Below are positions 6,209-12,323 of a stretch of DNA of 12,562 nucleotides, piece by piece. The translations under genes and the position numbers were made by a program. This DNA comes from Nitrososphaerales archaeon (GTDB lineage Archaea; Thermoproteota; Nitrososphaeria; Conexivisphaerales; UBA164), in the NCBI GenBank assembly GCA_023256405.1, contig JAGDXK010000024.1:1-12562 (forward strand). Direction: 5' to 3'. Below the pieces are notes generated by a model. It worked only from the letters and a program-made list of their open reading frames with translations, was not told the origin of the DNA and did no database searches. Numbering within the stretch: position 1 is the first letter of the stretch; each line of letters begins with the position of its first letter.

Positions 6209-6739
6209 TTAACCATGTTCTCCAAACCCAGTTCTTTTCCCTGCCCTGCAAAGATCGTCCGCAAGGGCTCTGACGTCTTCATAGAACCTTATTATACCAT
6301 TTCTCCTGTTATCTACGTACTCCCCCAGGCTCTCCAGCTTATCGGACGGCAAACCATGTCCCTTTAGCACGAACACTTCTTTGCCCATCGCATAGCCTAT
6401 AAGCGCCTCTATCATTGTTCCAGCGCTTCCTCCAAGCACAAGAAGGACGTCCGAGGATCTGACAAGTGGAACCGATCGTGCCCTATACTCCATTCCAGTT
6501 CTTATGAGCACGGTCCCTGATGGCGGATTTACGTTCTCGTGCTCCACTGGAAGCACGAGAACGGATGGAATTGATAGCTCGGAGGCCCTATCAACAACGT
6601 GTTTCATTAGACCCCAGTATCCGCCGAGTATCAGCACAGGAGATTCACATCTTGACTTTATGATTCTGAGAAGCTCGTAAACATCATCATAAAGGTCTGC
6701 TGGGACTTCCTCGCTGTGAGCGGCTATGCCTATCTGCAT
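6209..6739 (-). CDS. SLOG-superfamily protein (TIGR00725/LOG-like)
   Basis: This is a Rossmann-like protein of the group that includes cytokinin-activating LOG phosphoribohydrolases and lysine-decarboxylase-like proteins. The group typically binds nucleotides or nucleotide derivatives. The 176-residue product has GGYWGLM (39-45), matching the GGxxGLM block, and LGGSAGTMIEA (102-112), matching the PGGxGTxxE block. The Pro is replaced by Leu, but the Glu is kept. The TIGR00725 archaeal-bacterial branch is the best fit by length and motif form, and its function is unassigned. The ATG at 6739 is 24 nt from the TATA core at 6759-6767, so the transcript is likely leaderless. It is co-directional with the upstream unknown gene but separated from it by 30 bp that contains its own promoter. 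Confidence 0.78.
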   Translation of the reverse strand: MQIGIAAHSEEVPADLYDDVYELLRIIKSRCESPVLILGGYWGLMKHVVDRASELSIPSVLVLPVEHENVNPPSGTVLIRTGMEYRARSVPLVRSSDVLLVLGGSAGTMIEALIGYAMGKEVFVLKGHGLPSDKLESLGEYVDNRRNGIIRFYEDVRALADDLCRAGKRTGFGEHG

Positions 6740-6758
6740 AAAACCTTTTTCAACTCTC

Positions 6759-6767
6759 TATATTTAA
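6759..6767 (-). promoter_or_regulatory. TATA box of the SLOG gene
   Basis: The minus strand reads TTAAATATA, centred 24 nt before the ATG at 6739. It lies in the 30-bp gap after the stop codon of the upstream gene. Confidence 0.55.
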
Positions 6768-6769
6768 GG

Positions 6770-7468
6770 CTACTTTCCCTGCTTTTTCAGACTGTTCACA
6801 ACCAGGGGCGCTACCTCATCAAAGGCGTACTGGACCAGCTGCTCGGCGGTGCCTCGGGAGAACATTGTTATCACGCAATTTCGTGTAAGGCCTATTATCT
6901 GCGAGATGCTTTTGGCTTTAACGACTATGTACCAGAGAAGACCGTGCTCCTGATACATCTTAAAAAGATCTGTCTGTGAAAGGGCATCACCATAGAGGGC
7001 CAGAACGTTTACATTTGGTATGTCAACCTGATCAAAGTAGGCCACCTTCATTTCTTCCAGGTTCTTGTTGTAATAGTCGAGAAATATCTCAGGATCTATC
7101 CTAGCTTCAACCACAAATCCTGGCCTGATGAAGACCGCCTTGCTGAACTCGTTTGCCAAATAGTTTGCAATGGGCTTCTTGGCCAGAATCAGCAGGAAGT
7201 AGTAATCGTCGATCCTTCTAACGTAAAAAGGTATCCTGGAAGTCGAAACTGCGGGCTTTGGCCCCTCCTTCGTGCCTATCCTGATGATCTTATCGTAGAA
7301 GATCTTGCCCTCCAGAGAGGTTTCATCAAAGCTTTCGACTGAGAGCTCAAGGGCCAGCTGGAGGTGGGTCTCCTCATCCTCTCTGACAACCTTAAATCCA
7401 GATAATTTGCTCGCTATAAAATCCGTTCCCTGGTCCGTGTTTATCCTGAACAGCTTGCCTGCGAGCAT
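6770..7468 (-). CDS. Unrecognised soluble protein, 232 residues
   Basis: I do not recognise this family. The sequence has no membrane segment, signal peptide or cysteine cluster. Alternating hydrophobic patterns such as VVREDEETHLQLALELSV and YYFLLILAKKP suggest an alpha/beta fold. The middle (about 110-175) contains FIRPGFVVEARIDPEIFLDYY and DQVDIPNVNVLALYGDAL, and the C-terminal third has TRNCVITMFSRGTAEQLVQYAF followed by a charged tail. No P-loop, metal-binding or nuclease motif is visible. It lies 18 bp downstream of the PAC2-family gene, whose end contains a TATA core (7492-7498) 27 nt from this ATG, so it can be made both with and without PAC2. A functional link to PAC2 or to the SLOG protein is possible but unproven. 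Confidence 0.85.
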   Translation of the reverse strand: MLAGKLFRINTDQGTDFIASKLSGFKVVREDEETHLQLALELSVESFDETSLEGKIFYDKIIRIGTKEGPKPAVSTSRIPFYVRRIDDYYFLLILAKKPIANYLANEFSKAVFIRPGFVVEARIDPEIFLDYYNKNLEEMKVAYFDQVDIPNVNVLALYGDALSQTDLFKMYQEHGLLWYIVVKAKSISQIIGLTRNCVITMFSRGTAEQLVQYAFDEVAPLVVNSLKKQGK

Positions 7469-7486
7469 AACAGCATTTTATTAGGC

Positions 7487-8206
7487 CTAGGTATATATGT
7501 TTGTGGGAGGCCTGAACTCCTGTTGGCTGGACTCCTTTGCAAGCTCGGCTTCCAACGTCTCCGCTCCCTTTATCAGGGGCGTTACGTCGATCTCAAATCC
7601 GTAATATTTTGCTAGCGTCTCCACAGCTACACTAGCAGCCCGCGGATCTACCCTTTCTGGAGATGCATAAGCCAGCAGGGCTATAGCTGGAAAGTTCTTT
7701 ATTTCGAAGTAATTCAGAAGTATTGCCACCGGCCCAACTATGATGTGCTCGTCCTCAAGGGGCTTGGCTTCCGCCATTATGCCTCTTAGCCTGTAAGCGC
7801 TGGTCGCCGCAATCCTGTACTTTGTGTCATCGGTCTTAAGCGTGGAGTCAAGCCCTCCAACCAGAAAGACTTCGCTTACGCCCTTCTGTATTATTTTATC
7901 TGCAAAGCTCCTGTAGAACTTCAGCTCCTTGTCCTTCTGAATAGGAACGTCAACCTTAAAGATGGCAAGGTTTTCGTAAGTGAATATTTCGTAGGGCGTG
8001 CTGATCTTACCATTTATGAGCGTGGAAACTGGGGCTGAGTCCTCGTAGTCAACTATGCAGCATCTTTTCACAGATAGCTTCTGGACCAGATATTTCACCG
8101 TCCAATAACCGGTCGCACCTATGCCGTGGAACCCGCTGATCAGAACTTTGCCCTTAAGTGAAGCGTTCTTCGGATAAATCCTTACGTAATCCTCATAACT
8201 CAACAC
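7487..8206 (-). CDS. PAC2-family protein (proteasome assembly chaperone 2 fold, COG2047-like)
   Basis: PAC2 proteins are archaeal homologues of the eukaryotic proteasome assembly chaperone. Their archaeal clients and ligands are mostly unknown. The sequence shows GFHGIGATGYWTVKYLVQKL near the N-terminus (PAC2 GFPGVGLVG-type loop), FLVGGLDS in the middle, ILLNYFEIKNFPAIALLAYA (strand after the LL helix), and a C-terminal P-R-A-A-S-V-A-V-E-T-L helix followed by IDVTPL. The start is unclear. GTG 8212 extends the frame by two codons but sits inside the sequence AGGTGAT (8214-8208) and only 17 nt from the TATA centre. GTG 8206 (23 nt) or TTG 8203 (26 nt) fits a leaderless start better, so 8206 is used here. 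The product is about 239 residues. Confidence 0.85.
   Translation of the reverse strand: MLSYEDYVRIYPKNASLKGKVLISGFHGIGATGYWTVKYLVQKLSVKRCCIVDYEDSAPVSTLINGKISTPYEIFTYENLAIFKVDVPIQKDKELKFYRSFADKIIQKGVSEVFLVGGLDSTLKTDDTKYRIAATSAYRLRGIMAEAKPLEDEHIIVGPVAILLNYFEIKNFPAIALLAYASPERVDPRAASVAVETLAKYYGFEIDVTPLIKGAETLEAELAKESSQQEFRPPTNIYT
7492..7498 (-). promoter_or_regulatory. TATA box inside the 3' end of the PAC2 gene
   Basis: The minus strand reads ACATATATAC across the last codons of the PAC2-family gene. It is centred about 27 nt before the ATG at 7468, the spacing of the other leaderless genes here. Confidence 0.45.
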
Positions 8207-8224
8207 TATCACCTGATCGCTGTG

Positions 8225-8233
8225 TTTTTATAA
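8225..8233 (-). promoter_or_regulatory. TATA box of the PAC2 gene
   Basis: The minus strand reads TTATAAAAA, centred at 8229 in the 27-33 bp gap after the upstream 124-residue gene. Its distance to the alternative start codons is what argues for 8206 or 8203 over 8212. Confidence 0.5.
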
Positions 8234-8239
8234 TTGCAA

Positions 8240-8614
8240 CTAATAACTTTTTCCTTCCTCTTTATACTTTTGCAAAACCATATCCTCAACCTTCATGAAA
8301 TATATCTGGGTAGGCTTGGGCATCTTTGGAAGGTTCCTTTCCACGGCCATTATAAAATACTCAATTGCCCTCTTGCTGATCTTTATCCTGAACTTCATCG
8401 GAAGAATCGGATCCTGCTCGTATTCAAACTTGTCCTTTAACTCGTCAGGAGCGATCTTCATGAAGTCCTCCTTTATTATGCTGTACCACTCAGCCAGTAC
8501 CTCAGGGTTTAGGCTTTCCTTCTGATCTATTATCATCTGAACGAGCCTGTTGAGAATATCTTCGCTCACTTCATAATTTTCTCTGTACAATTCCCTTAAA
8601 CGCAATAAGGTCAA
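8240..8614 (-). CDS. Unrecognised protein, about 124 residues
   Basis: I do not recognise the family. The product is small, charged and mostly helical by composition. Segments such as EDILNRLVQMIIDQKESL, a PDELKDKFEYEQDPILPMKF stretch and a basic-amphipathic region (KISKRAIEYFIMAVERNLP) suggest a soluble helical protein. There is no membrane segment or metal motif. The frame opens with TTG at 8614. Further in-frame TTG codons are at 8605 and 8590, and no ATG occurs near the beginning. The TATA core at 8621-8629 predicts transcription starting near 8600, so 8605 or 8590 may be the true start, giving 121 or 116 residues. It is co-directional with the PAC2 gene downstream, 27-33 bp away. Confidence 0.65.
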   Translation of the reverse strand: MTLLRLRELYRENYEVSEDILNRLVQMIIDQKESLNPEVLAEWYSIIKEDFMKIAPDELKDKFEYEQDPILPMKFRIKISKRAIEYFIMAVERNLPKMPKPTQIYFMKVEDMVLQKYKEEGKSY

Positions 8615-8620
8615 ATTTTT

Positions 8621-8629
8621 CTTATAAAA
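8621..8629 (-). promoter_or_regulatory. TATA box upstream of the 124-residue gene
   Basis: The minus strand reads TTTTATAAG, centred at 8625. It is only 11 nt from TTG 8614 but 20 nt from TTG 8605, so it bears on which start is used. Confidence 0.45.
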
Positions 8630-8644
8630 GGTAAATTTTGGCTG

Positions 8645-8662
8645 CCATTCGGGCCCGCATGG
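8645..8662. promoter_or_regulatory. 18-bp near-palindrome, candidate operator
   Basis: CCATTCGGGCCCGCATGG is a spacer-less dyad with a single mismatched pair (8649/8658) and a CGGGCCCG core. It is sharply GC-rich between two A/T-rich stretches. It lies about 20 bp upstream of the TATA box of the 124-residue gene and just downstream of rpiA on the minus strand. With no loop it would make a poor RNA hairpin, so a protein-binding site is the more likely reading. Confidence 0.35.
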
Positions 8663-8691
8663 TTGATATTAAATAAGTTGATATTAAATAA
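8662..8691. repeat. 15-bp perfect tandem duplication
   Basis: The unit GTTGATATTAAATAA occurs at 8662-8676 and again, base for base, at 8677-8691. The rpiA stop codon (8684-8686) lies inside the second copy, so the duplication arose at the rpiA 3' end. It abuts the near-palindrome, sharing base 8662. It has only two copies, so it is neither a CRISPR nor a long satellite. Confidence 0.9.
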
Positions 8692-9322
8692 TATGAATGT
8701 TGACGTCATATATGAAAAGCCCCACATCGAGCACGCCCGGCAGCATTCTGATGCCCTCGTACACCTCTCTGAGATCACTATCCTCCTGATAGTAAACGTC
8801 AACAATGTAGTTGCCGTTCTCCGTAAAAACTGGATACCCTCTTTGATCCCTTCTCAGTTCATGTCTGAGATTCATCTCGGCCAGCTTCTGCTTTACTAGC
8901 GTATACCCAAATGGAATAACCTCGACTGGAAGAGGGAAGCTGAGCCTCCTGACCAGCTTGTCCTTTGACACGAAGACGTGCCTGGATGCCGCCATTTCCC
9001 AGATTATCCTTTCCCTTGTCAGGGCGCCACCGCCTCCCTTTATAATGTATCCATTTTCAGAGGAAACCTGATCCGCACCATCAATGACCATATCAAGCCT
9101 TTCAAAGACCGGCTCTGTAATCAAAAACAATTCCGATAGCTCAAGCTTTATCTGGGATGATGAAGGAACCCCGTATGGTCTAATGCCCATCCTGTTAAGC
9201 CTGGTTCCGAGCTCGCTCAGGACCTTTGCAGCCGTTCTCCCGCTTCCGAGCCCGATTGCCGGAACATGATTCAGCCCAGCAAGCTCCTTGGCTAGCAGGT
9301 CAGCTACGCCCTCAAGAGACAT
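8684..9322 (-). CDS. rpiA: Ribose-5-phosphate isomerase A
   Basis: This enzyme interconverts ribose 5-phosphate and ribulose 5-phosphate, supplying ribose for nucleotides. In many archaea it works with the ribulose-monophosphate or non-oxidative pentose route. The 212-residue protein has GLGSGRT (24-30), PSSSQ (53-57) in the substrate loop, DGADQV (81-86), KGGGGALTRE (95-104) with the catalytic Glu104, and SKDKLV (119-124). Length is normal for RpiA (about 220), although the C-terminus is a little short and ends IHII. The ATG at 9322 is 27 nt from a TATA core (9346-9352) that overlaps the stop codon of the upstream egsA gene. GGGTG at 9334-9338 could also act as a Shine-Dalgarno on a read-through transcript. 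Confidence 0.95.
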   Translation of the reverse strand: MSLEGVADLLAKELAGLNHVPAIGLGSGRTAAKVLSELGTRLNRMGIRPYGVPSSSQIKLELSELFLITEPVFERLDMVIDGADQVSSENGYIIKGGGGALTRERIIWEMAASRHVFVSKDKLVRRLSFPLPVEVIPFGYTLVKQKLAEMNLRHELRRDQRGYPVFTENGNYIVDVYYQEDSDLREVYEGIRMLPGVLDVGLFIYDVNIHII

Positions 9323-9345
9323 AATAGAAAGAACACCCTTTTTCG

Positions 9346-9352
9346 ATTTAAA
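9346..9352 (-). promoter_or_regulatory. TATA box of rpiA overlapping the egsA stop
   Basis: The minus strand reads TTTAAAT, centred 27 nt before the rpiA ATG. It contains the egsA TAA stop, so rpiA can be transcribed separately from the upstream operon. Confidence 0.5.
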
Positions 9353-10364
9353 TCTTTATTTCATCAAGGATGCTCTCTATTCTCTCGCGGGTAAGATTAA
9401 TCTTGTGCAGTATTGTGTATCTTTCTGGCCTAAGAGATGGGGCCATCTCTATCGCCTTAATTACTTCATCCTTGGATATGCCTATTTCACCAAACGACCT
9501 GGGAAGTCCTACCTCAACTATTTTAGCCTTGATCCTCTTCCAGTTCATACCGTAAAGGTAAGAAATGAATACAGTTCCTAATGCAACCTTCTCCCCATGA
9601 GTTCCTTTGTCGGGTGCTATGATGTCCAGGGCGTGAGATATCAGATGCTCGCTTCCGCTCAGAGGCCTGCTGCTCCCAGCTATGCCACCTGCAACCCCTG
9701 CGCTTATAAGAGCCTCCATCAAGTTTCTCACCGCCACGTGTTTAAGGTCCTCTATGCCCTTTGTGCTCGTAAAAGCGTGCCTTGCGCTTTCGTAAGCGAG
9801 CTTAGATGCGTACTCGCCATAATATTCTCCTTTCTCTATCCATGCAAGCTTCCAGTCCCTGATGGACGTGAACTTTCCCAGCAGATCACCCAGCCCGCTT
9901 AGGATGTACCTCTTGGGAGCCCTTGTTATGATGCTCAGATCTATAATGACACCACGGGGAGGTTTTACCTTTATTGAGTAAGGATGGGTTCCTCCCCTCA
10001 GCGAGGAGAACGGGCTGGCTATGCCGTCATTTGAGGCAGAAGTTGGCACACTTAACATTGGAATACCAGCCATATACCCCACGAACTTGGCGACGTCAAG
10101 GACCTTCCCCCCTCCAAATCCAATAACAGCATCGTAACCGGCGTAAGCTTCTCTCTGTGCGATCTTTTCAGCTTCAACGTAGCTCGATTCGTTTACTATA
10201 ACCTTCTTGTAGTTTATCCCTGCAAGGGCAGATTCTATTTTTTCCTCAAAGATCCTGCCCACGTTCGGACCCGTCAGAAGCAAAGCGGAGTTCTTAATAA
10301 AGAACGACATGTTGTCATGATTGAACGTGTTGTCACCTATGATCACCATTTCCGGGAGCTCCAT
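9348..10364 (-). CDS. egsA: sn-Glycerol-1-phosphate dehydrogenase
   Basis: It reduces dihydroxyacetone phosphate to sn-glycerol 1-phosphate with NAD(P)H. This makes the backbone of archaeal membrane lipids and sets their stereochemistry. The 338-residue protein is full length. It has the nucleotide-binding GFGGGKVLDVAK (82-93), PTSASNDGIASP (107-118), and a zinc site of the iron-dependent alcohol dehydrogenase/glycerol dehydrogenase type built from Asp160 (GLGD), His240 (SGSEHL) and His256 (HGEKVALG). The ATG at 10364 is 18 bp after the stop of the amidohydrolase gene, with a weak GAGAGG element in the gap, so it is probably co-transcribed. The lipid-backbone gene sits in the same window as the isoprenoid-pathway genes near 600-2300, but in a separate operon. 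Confidence 0.96.
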   Translation of the reverse strand: MELPEMVIIGDNTFNHDNMSFFIKNSALLLTGPNVGRIFEEKIESALAGINYKKVIVNESSYVEAEKIAQREAYAGYDAVIGFGGGKVLDVAKFVGYMAGIPMLSVPTSASNDGIASPFSSLRGGTHPYSIKVKPPRGVIIDLSIITRAPKRYILSGLGDLLGKFTSIRDWKLAWIEKGEYYGEYASKLAYESARHAFTSTKGIEDLKHVAVRNLMEALISAGVAGGIAGSSRPLSGSEHLISHALDIIAPDKGTHGEKVALGTVFISYLYGMNWKRIKAKIVEVGLPRSFGEIGISKDEVIKAIEMAPSLRPERYTILHKINLTRERIESILDEIKI

Positions 10365-10382
10365 TATATGACTTAATTCCTC

Positions 10383-11645
10383 TCACCTTTTTTCCTGTAT
10401 GAACCCAATAATTCTATCTAACGCCTTTTTATAAAGTTCATCGAAAACAAGGGATCCATCTTTTTTGATTAACCTTCCCTTTATCACAACGTCCTTTACA
10501 ACCTCGGGCCTTCCCTGATACGCAAGCGATGAAACAACGTCCCATGATGGATACAGCTTCCTGAGATCGTACGTTATAAAGTCCGCGTTCATCCCCGGTA
10601 ACAGCTTCCCTGCCCGAACGCCTAATGCAGCATGTCCCCCATAAGACGCCATCCTCATGATGTTTTTTATCGACACGATCTCTCCCGTAACGGCTCTCAT
10701 CATGAAATTAGCCAGCCTGATCTCCTCAAACACGTCAAGGGTCTCTGAGCTGCCAGCGCCGTCTGTTCCAATGGTTACGTTTACTCCCCTTTTTACCATT
10801 TCGAGCACGGGCGCGACGCCGCTTCCAAGCCTAGCATTTGAGACAGGACAGTGCGAAATGTAAACGTTGGGCCTGGCAAGATCCTTTAGCCTCTCTGGAG
10901 GCACCATTACAGAGTGGGCCAGTATTATCCACTTGTCAAGTGCGCCGAGCTGAATCAGGACGTCCACGGGGTCTCTTTTATAAGCGCTTCTAATCTCTGC
11001 AACCTCCTCAGAGTTCTCCGCAAAGTGAATCTGGTATTTGTAACCCTCTAGCCTGAAAAGCTCCCTGAGGAGCTCCTCGCTCACGGCGTAAAGCGAATGA
11101 GGCGAAACAAAGAGCTCATATCCCTGACTCCTGACGTCATCCCTGATCTGCGAAAGATTCTTCAACCTTCTCCAGCTTTCCTCCTTCATGTATGGCACCT
11201 TGTCCATAAATGCAAGACCCAGCCTTGCGTTTAAAGGACTGTCTATCTCCCTGAGAGCCCTTAGCATTGGCGGAACGTCGTAGAAGTCAAGAAAGGATGT
11301 TACGCCTGAGCTCACAAGCTCGCCTATTCCAACTATGTTTGCATAAAATAGTAATTCGTGGTCGAGCTTTGCCTCAACGCTCCAGACCTGCTCCAGCCAT
11401 TCGTGAAGCCTTTTTCCTTCTCCAATTCCTCTTAAGGCAACCATTGCTATGTGCGAATGGGTGTTCGCAAAGGAGGGTGCTATGATCACGTCTCCGAGAT
11501 CGACAACCTCGTCCGTTTCCTTTTTTAGGTGATGATAATCCCCTATCTCCTCAATTACCCCATCGTTCACAAGAATCCCGCTGCCCTCGATGGGCTCATC
11601 TAAATAATCCTTTAAGATATATCTGCCCTTAAATAAAATGCTCAT
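10383..11645 (-). CDS. Amidohydrolase, 5-methylthioadenosine/S-adenosylhomocysteine deaminase family
   Basis: Members of this family deaminate adenosine-type nucleosides (SAH, MTA, 5'-deoxyadenosine, adenosine) to inosine forms, recycling the by-products of SAM chemistry. The 420-residue protein has a beta-sandwich N-terminus and a TIM-barrel. Its metal ligands are His63 and His65 (NTHSH), His207 (IHFAE, with Glu210 as the acid/base), and Asp295 (GTDGAGS). His183 (SPHS) and His244 (LAHS) complete the substrate site, along with SHCPVSNARLGSG (264-276). Chlorohydrolase or guanine deaminase relatives share the fold, but the GTDGAGS and SHCPVSN forms fit MTA/SAH deaminases best. The exact nucleoside is not set by sequence. 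It starts 3 bp after the FKBP stop codon. Confidence 0.88.
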   Translation of the reverse strand: MSILFKGRYILKDYLDEPIEGSGILVNDGVIEEIGDYHHLKKETDEVVDLGDVIIAPSFANTHSHIAMVALRGIGEGKRLHEWLEQVWSVEAKLDHELLFYANIVGIGELVSSGVTSFLDFYDVPPMLRALREIDSPLNARLGLAFMDKVPYMKEESWRRLKNLSQIRDDVRSQGYELFVSPHSLYAVSEELLRELFRLEGYKYQIHFAENSEEVAEIRSAYKRDPVDVLIQLGALDKWIILAHSVMVPPERLKDLARPNVYISHCPVSNARLGSGVAPVLEMVKRGVNVTIGTDGAGSSETLDVFEEIRLANFMMRAVTGEIVSIKNIMRMASYGGHAALGVRAGKLLPGMNADFITYDLRKLYPSWDVVSSLAYQGRPEVVKDVVIKGRLIKKDGSLVFDELYKKALDRIIGFIQEKR

Positions 11646-11648
11646 CGT

Positions 11649-12323
11649 CTATTGCTTTCTTGAATATATTTCCGCGAACTCAACCTGTTTGATGTCCGGT
11701 ATCAGGTCCATGATATCGTTTGCTATTGCTCTTTTGATGTACTGAAGCCCCTCGCTCAGGAAGTACTGCTCTGGAATTTCAATACGGACCTTGTCCTGAA
11801 CAACTGTGAAGACAGGGCTGTCTATGTCTATCCTTCTCTGAATCAATCTCTGTATCTTCTCATTAAGATCGGTAATTTCTTTAAGGATTTCGATTTCATA
11901 CACAAGGGTTTTGCCGGCAAGCCTGTCGTTGAAGTCCACTGACACCCTTCCGCTGTTAACGGCTATCACGGTCCCGATCTGCCCATTGACCTCAACTTCC
12001 ACTCCTACCCTAACTTCGCTGGCCTTATCACCGAACTTTCTCAGAGGTATAATCTTGATCTTGGATGGGTCTCTGGGCCCAAACGCCTTCTCGGGCGGCA
12101 GCTCCACTGTAAACTTTTCGCCGACGTTGTGCTTCAGCAGCTCTTCCTCCAGAGCTTTTAAAATCCAGCCCTTGCCAACTGCCACCAGTTTGGGCTCGTA
12201 CTTGGCGCCCTCCTTATATATGTTGTTAGCTTTTGCCACGTCTTCAAGCGTCGTTTCTATGACTTCACCGGTATCCTTGATCTTTGTTGTGTAGTTTATT
12301 AATATCAGCGAATTCTGGTTCAA
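11649..12323 (-). CDS. Long FKBP-type peptidyl-prolyl isomerase
   Basis: Archaeal long FKBPs (26-30 kDa) combine an FKBP isomerase core, an inserted IF (insert-in-flap/SlyD-like) chaperone domain and a C-terminal extension. The 224-residue product shows INYTTKIKDTGEVIETT (9-25) as the FKBP entry, VGKGWILKALEEEL (49-62), VGEKFTVELPPEKAFGPRD (67-85), an IF domain at about 88-135, and a DFNDRLAGKTLVYEIEI return (130-146). A charged helical C-terminal domain follows. Some isomerase positions vary: FDTS is VIETT, the IPG of the pocket is LKA, and NHPLAG is NDRLAG, so catalysis may be weak and chaperone activity the main role. Start is TTG 12323, whose last bases overlap the aminotransferase stop (TTGA), and there is no nearby ATG. 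Confidence 0.9.
   Translation of the reverse strand: MNQNSLILINYTTKIKDTGEVIETTLEDVAKANNIYKEGAKYEPKLVAVGKGWILKALEEELLKHNVGEKFTVELPPEKAFGPRDPSKIKIIPLRKFGDKASEVRVGVEVEVNGQIGTVIAVNSGRVSVDFNDRLAGKTLVYEIEILKEITDLNEKIQRLIQRRIDIDSPVFTVVQDKVRIEIPEQYFLSEGLQYIKRAIANDIMDLIPDIKQVEFAEIYSRKQ

Noticed and set aside
8641..8662. GGGCCCG-containing stretch as a second tRNA
   Set aside because: Only the acceptor-like heptamer is present. No D-stem, anticodon stem or T-arm follows on either strand.
8662..8691. CRISPR-like repeat
   Set aside because: There are two adjacent 15-bp copies with no spacer between them, which is a tandem duplication.
8663..8899. Plus-strand 78-codon open frame under rpiA
   Set aside because: It is the antisense shadow of rpiA, beginning in the repeat, with no supporting promoter or motif.
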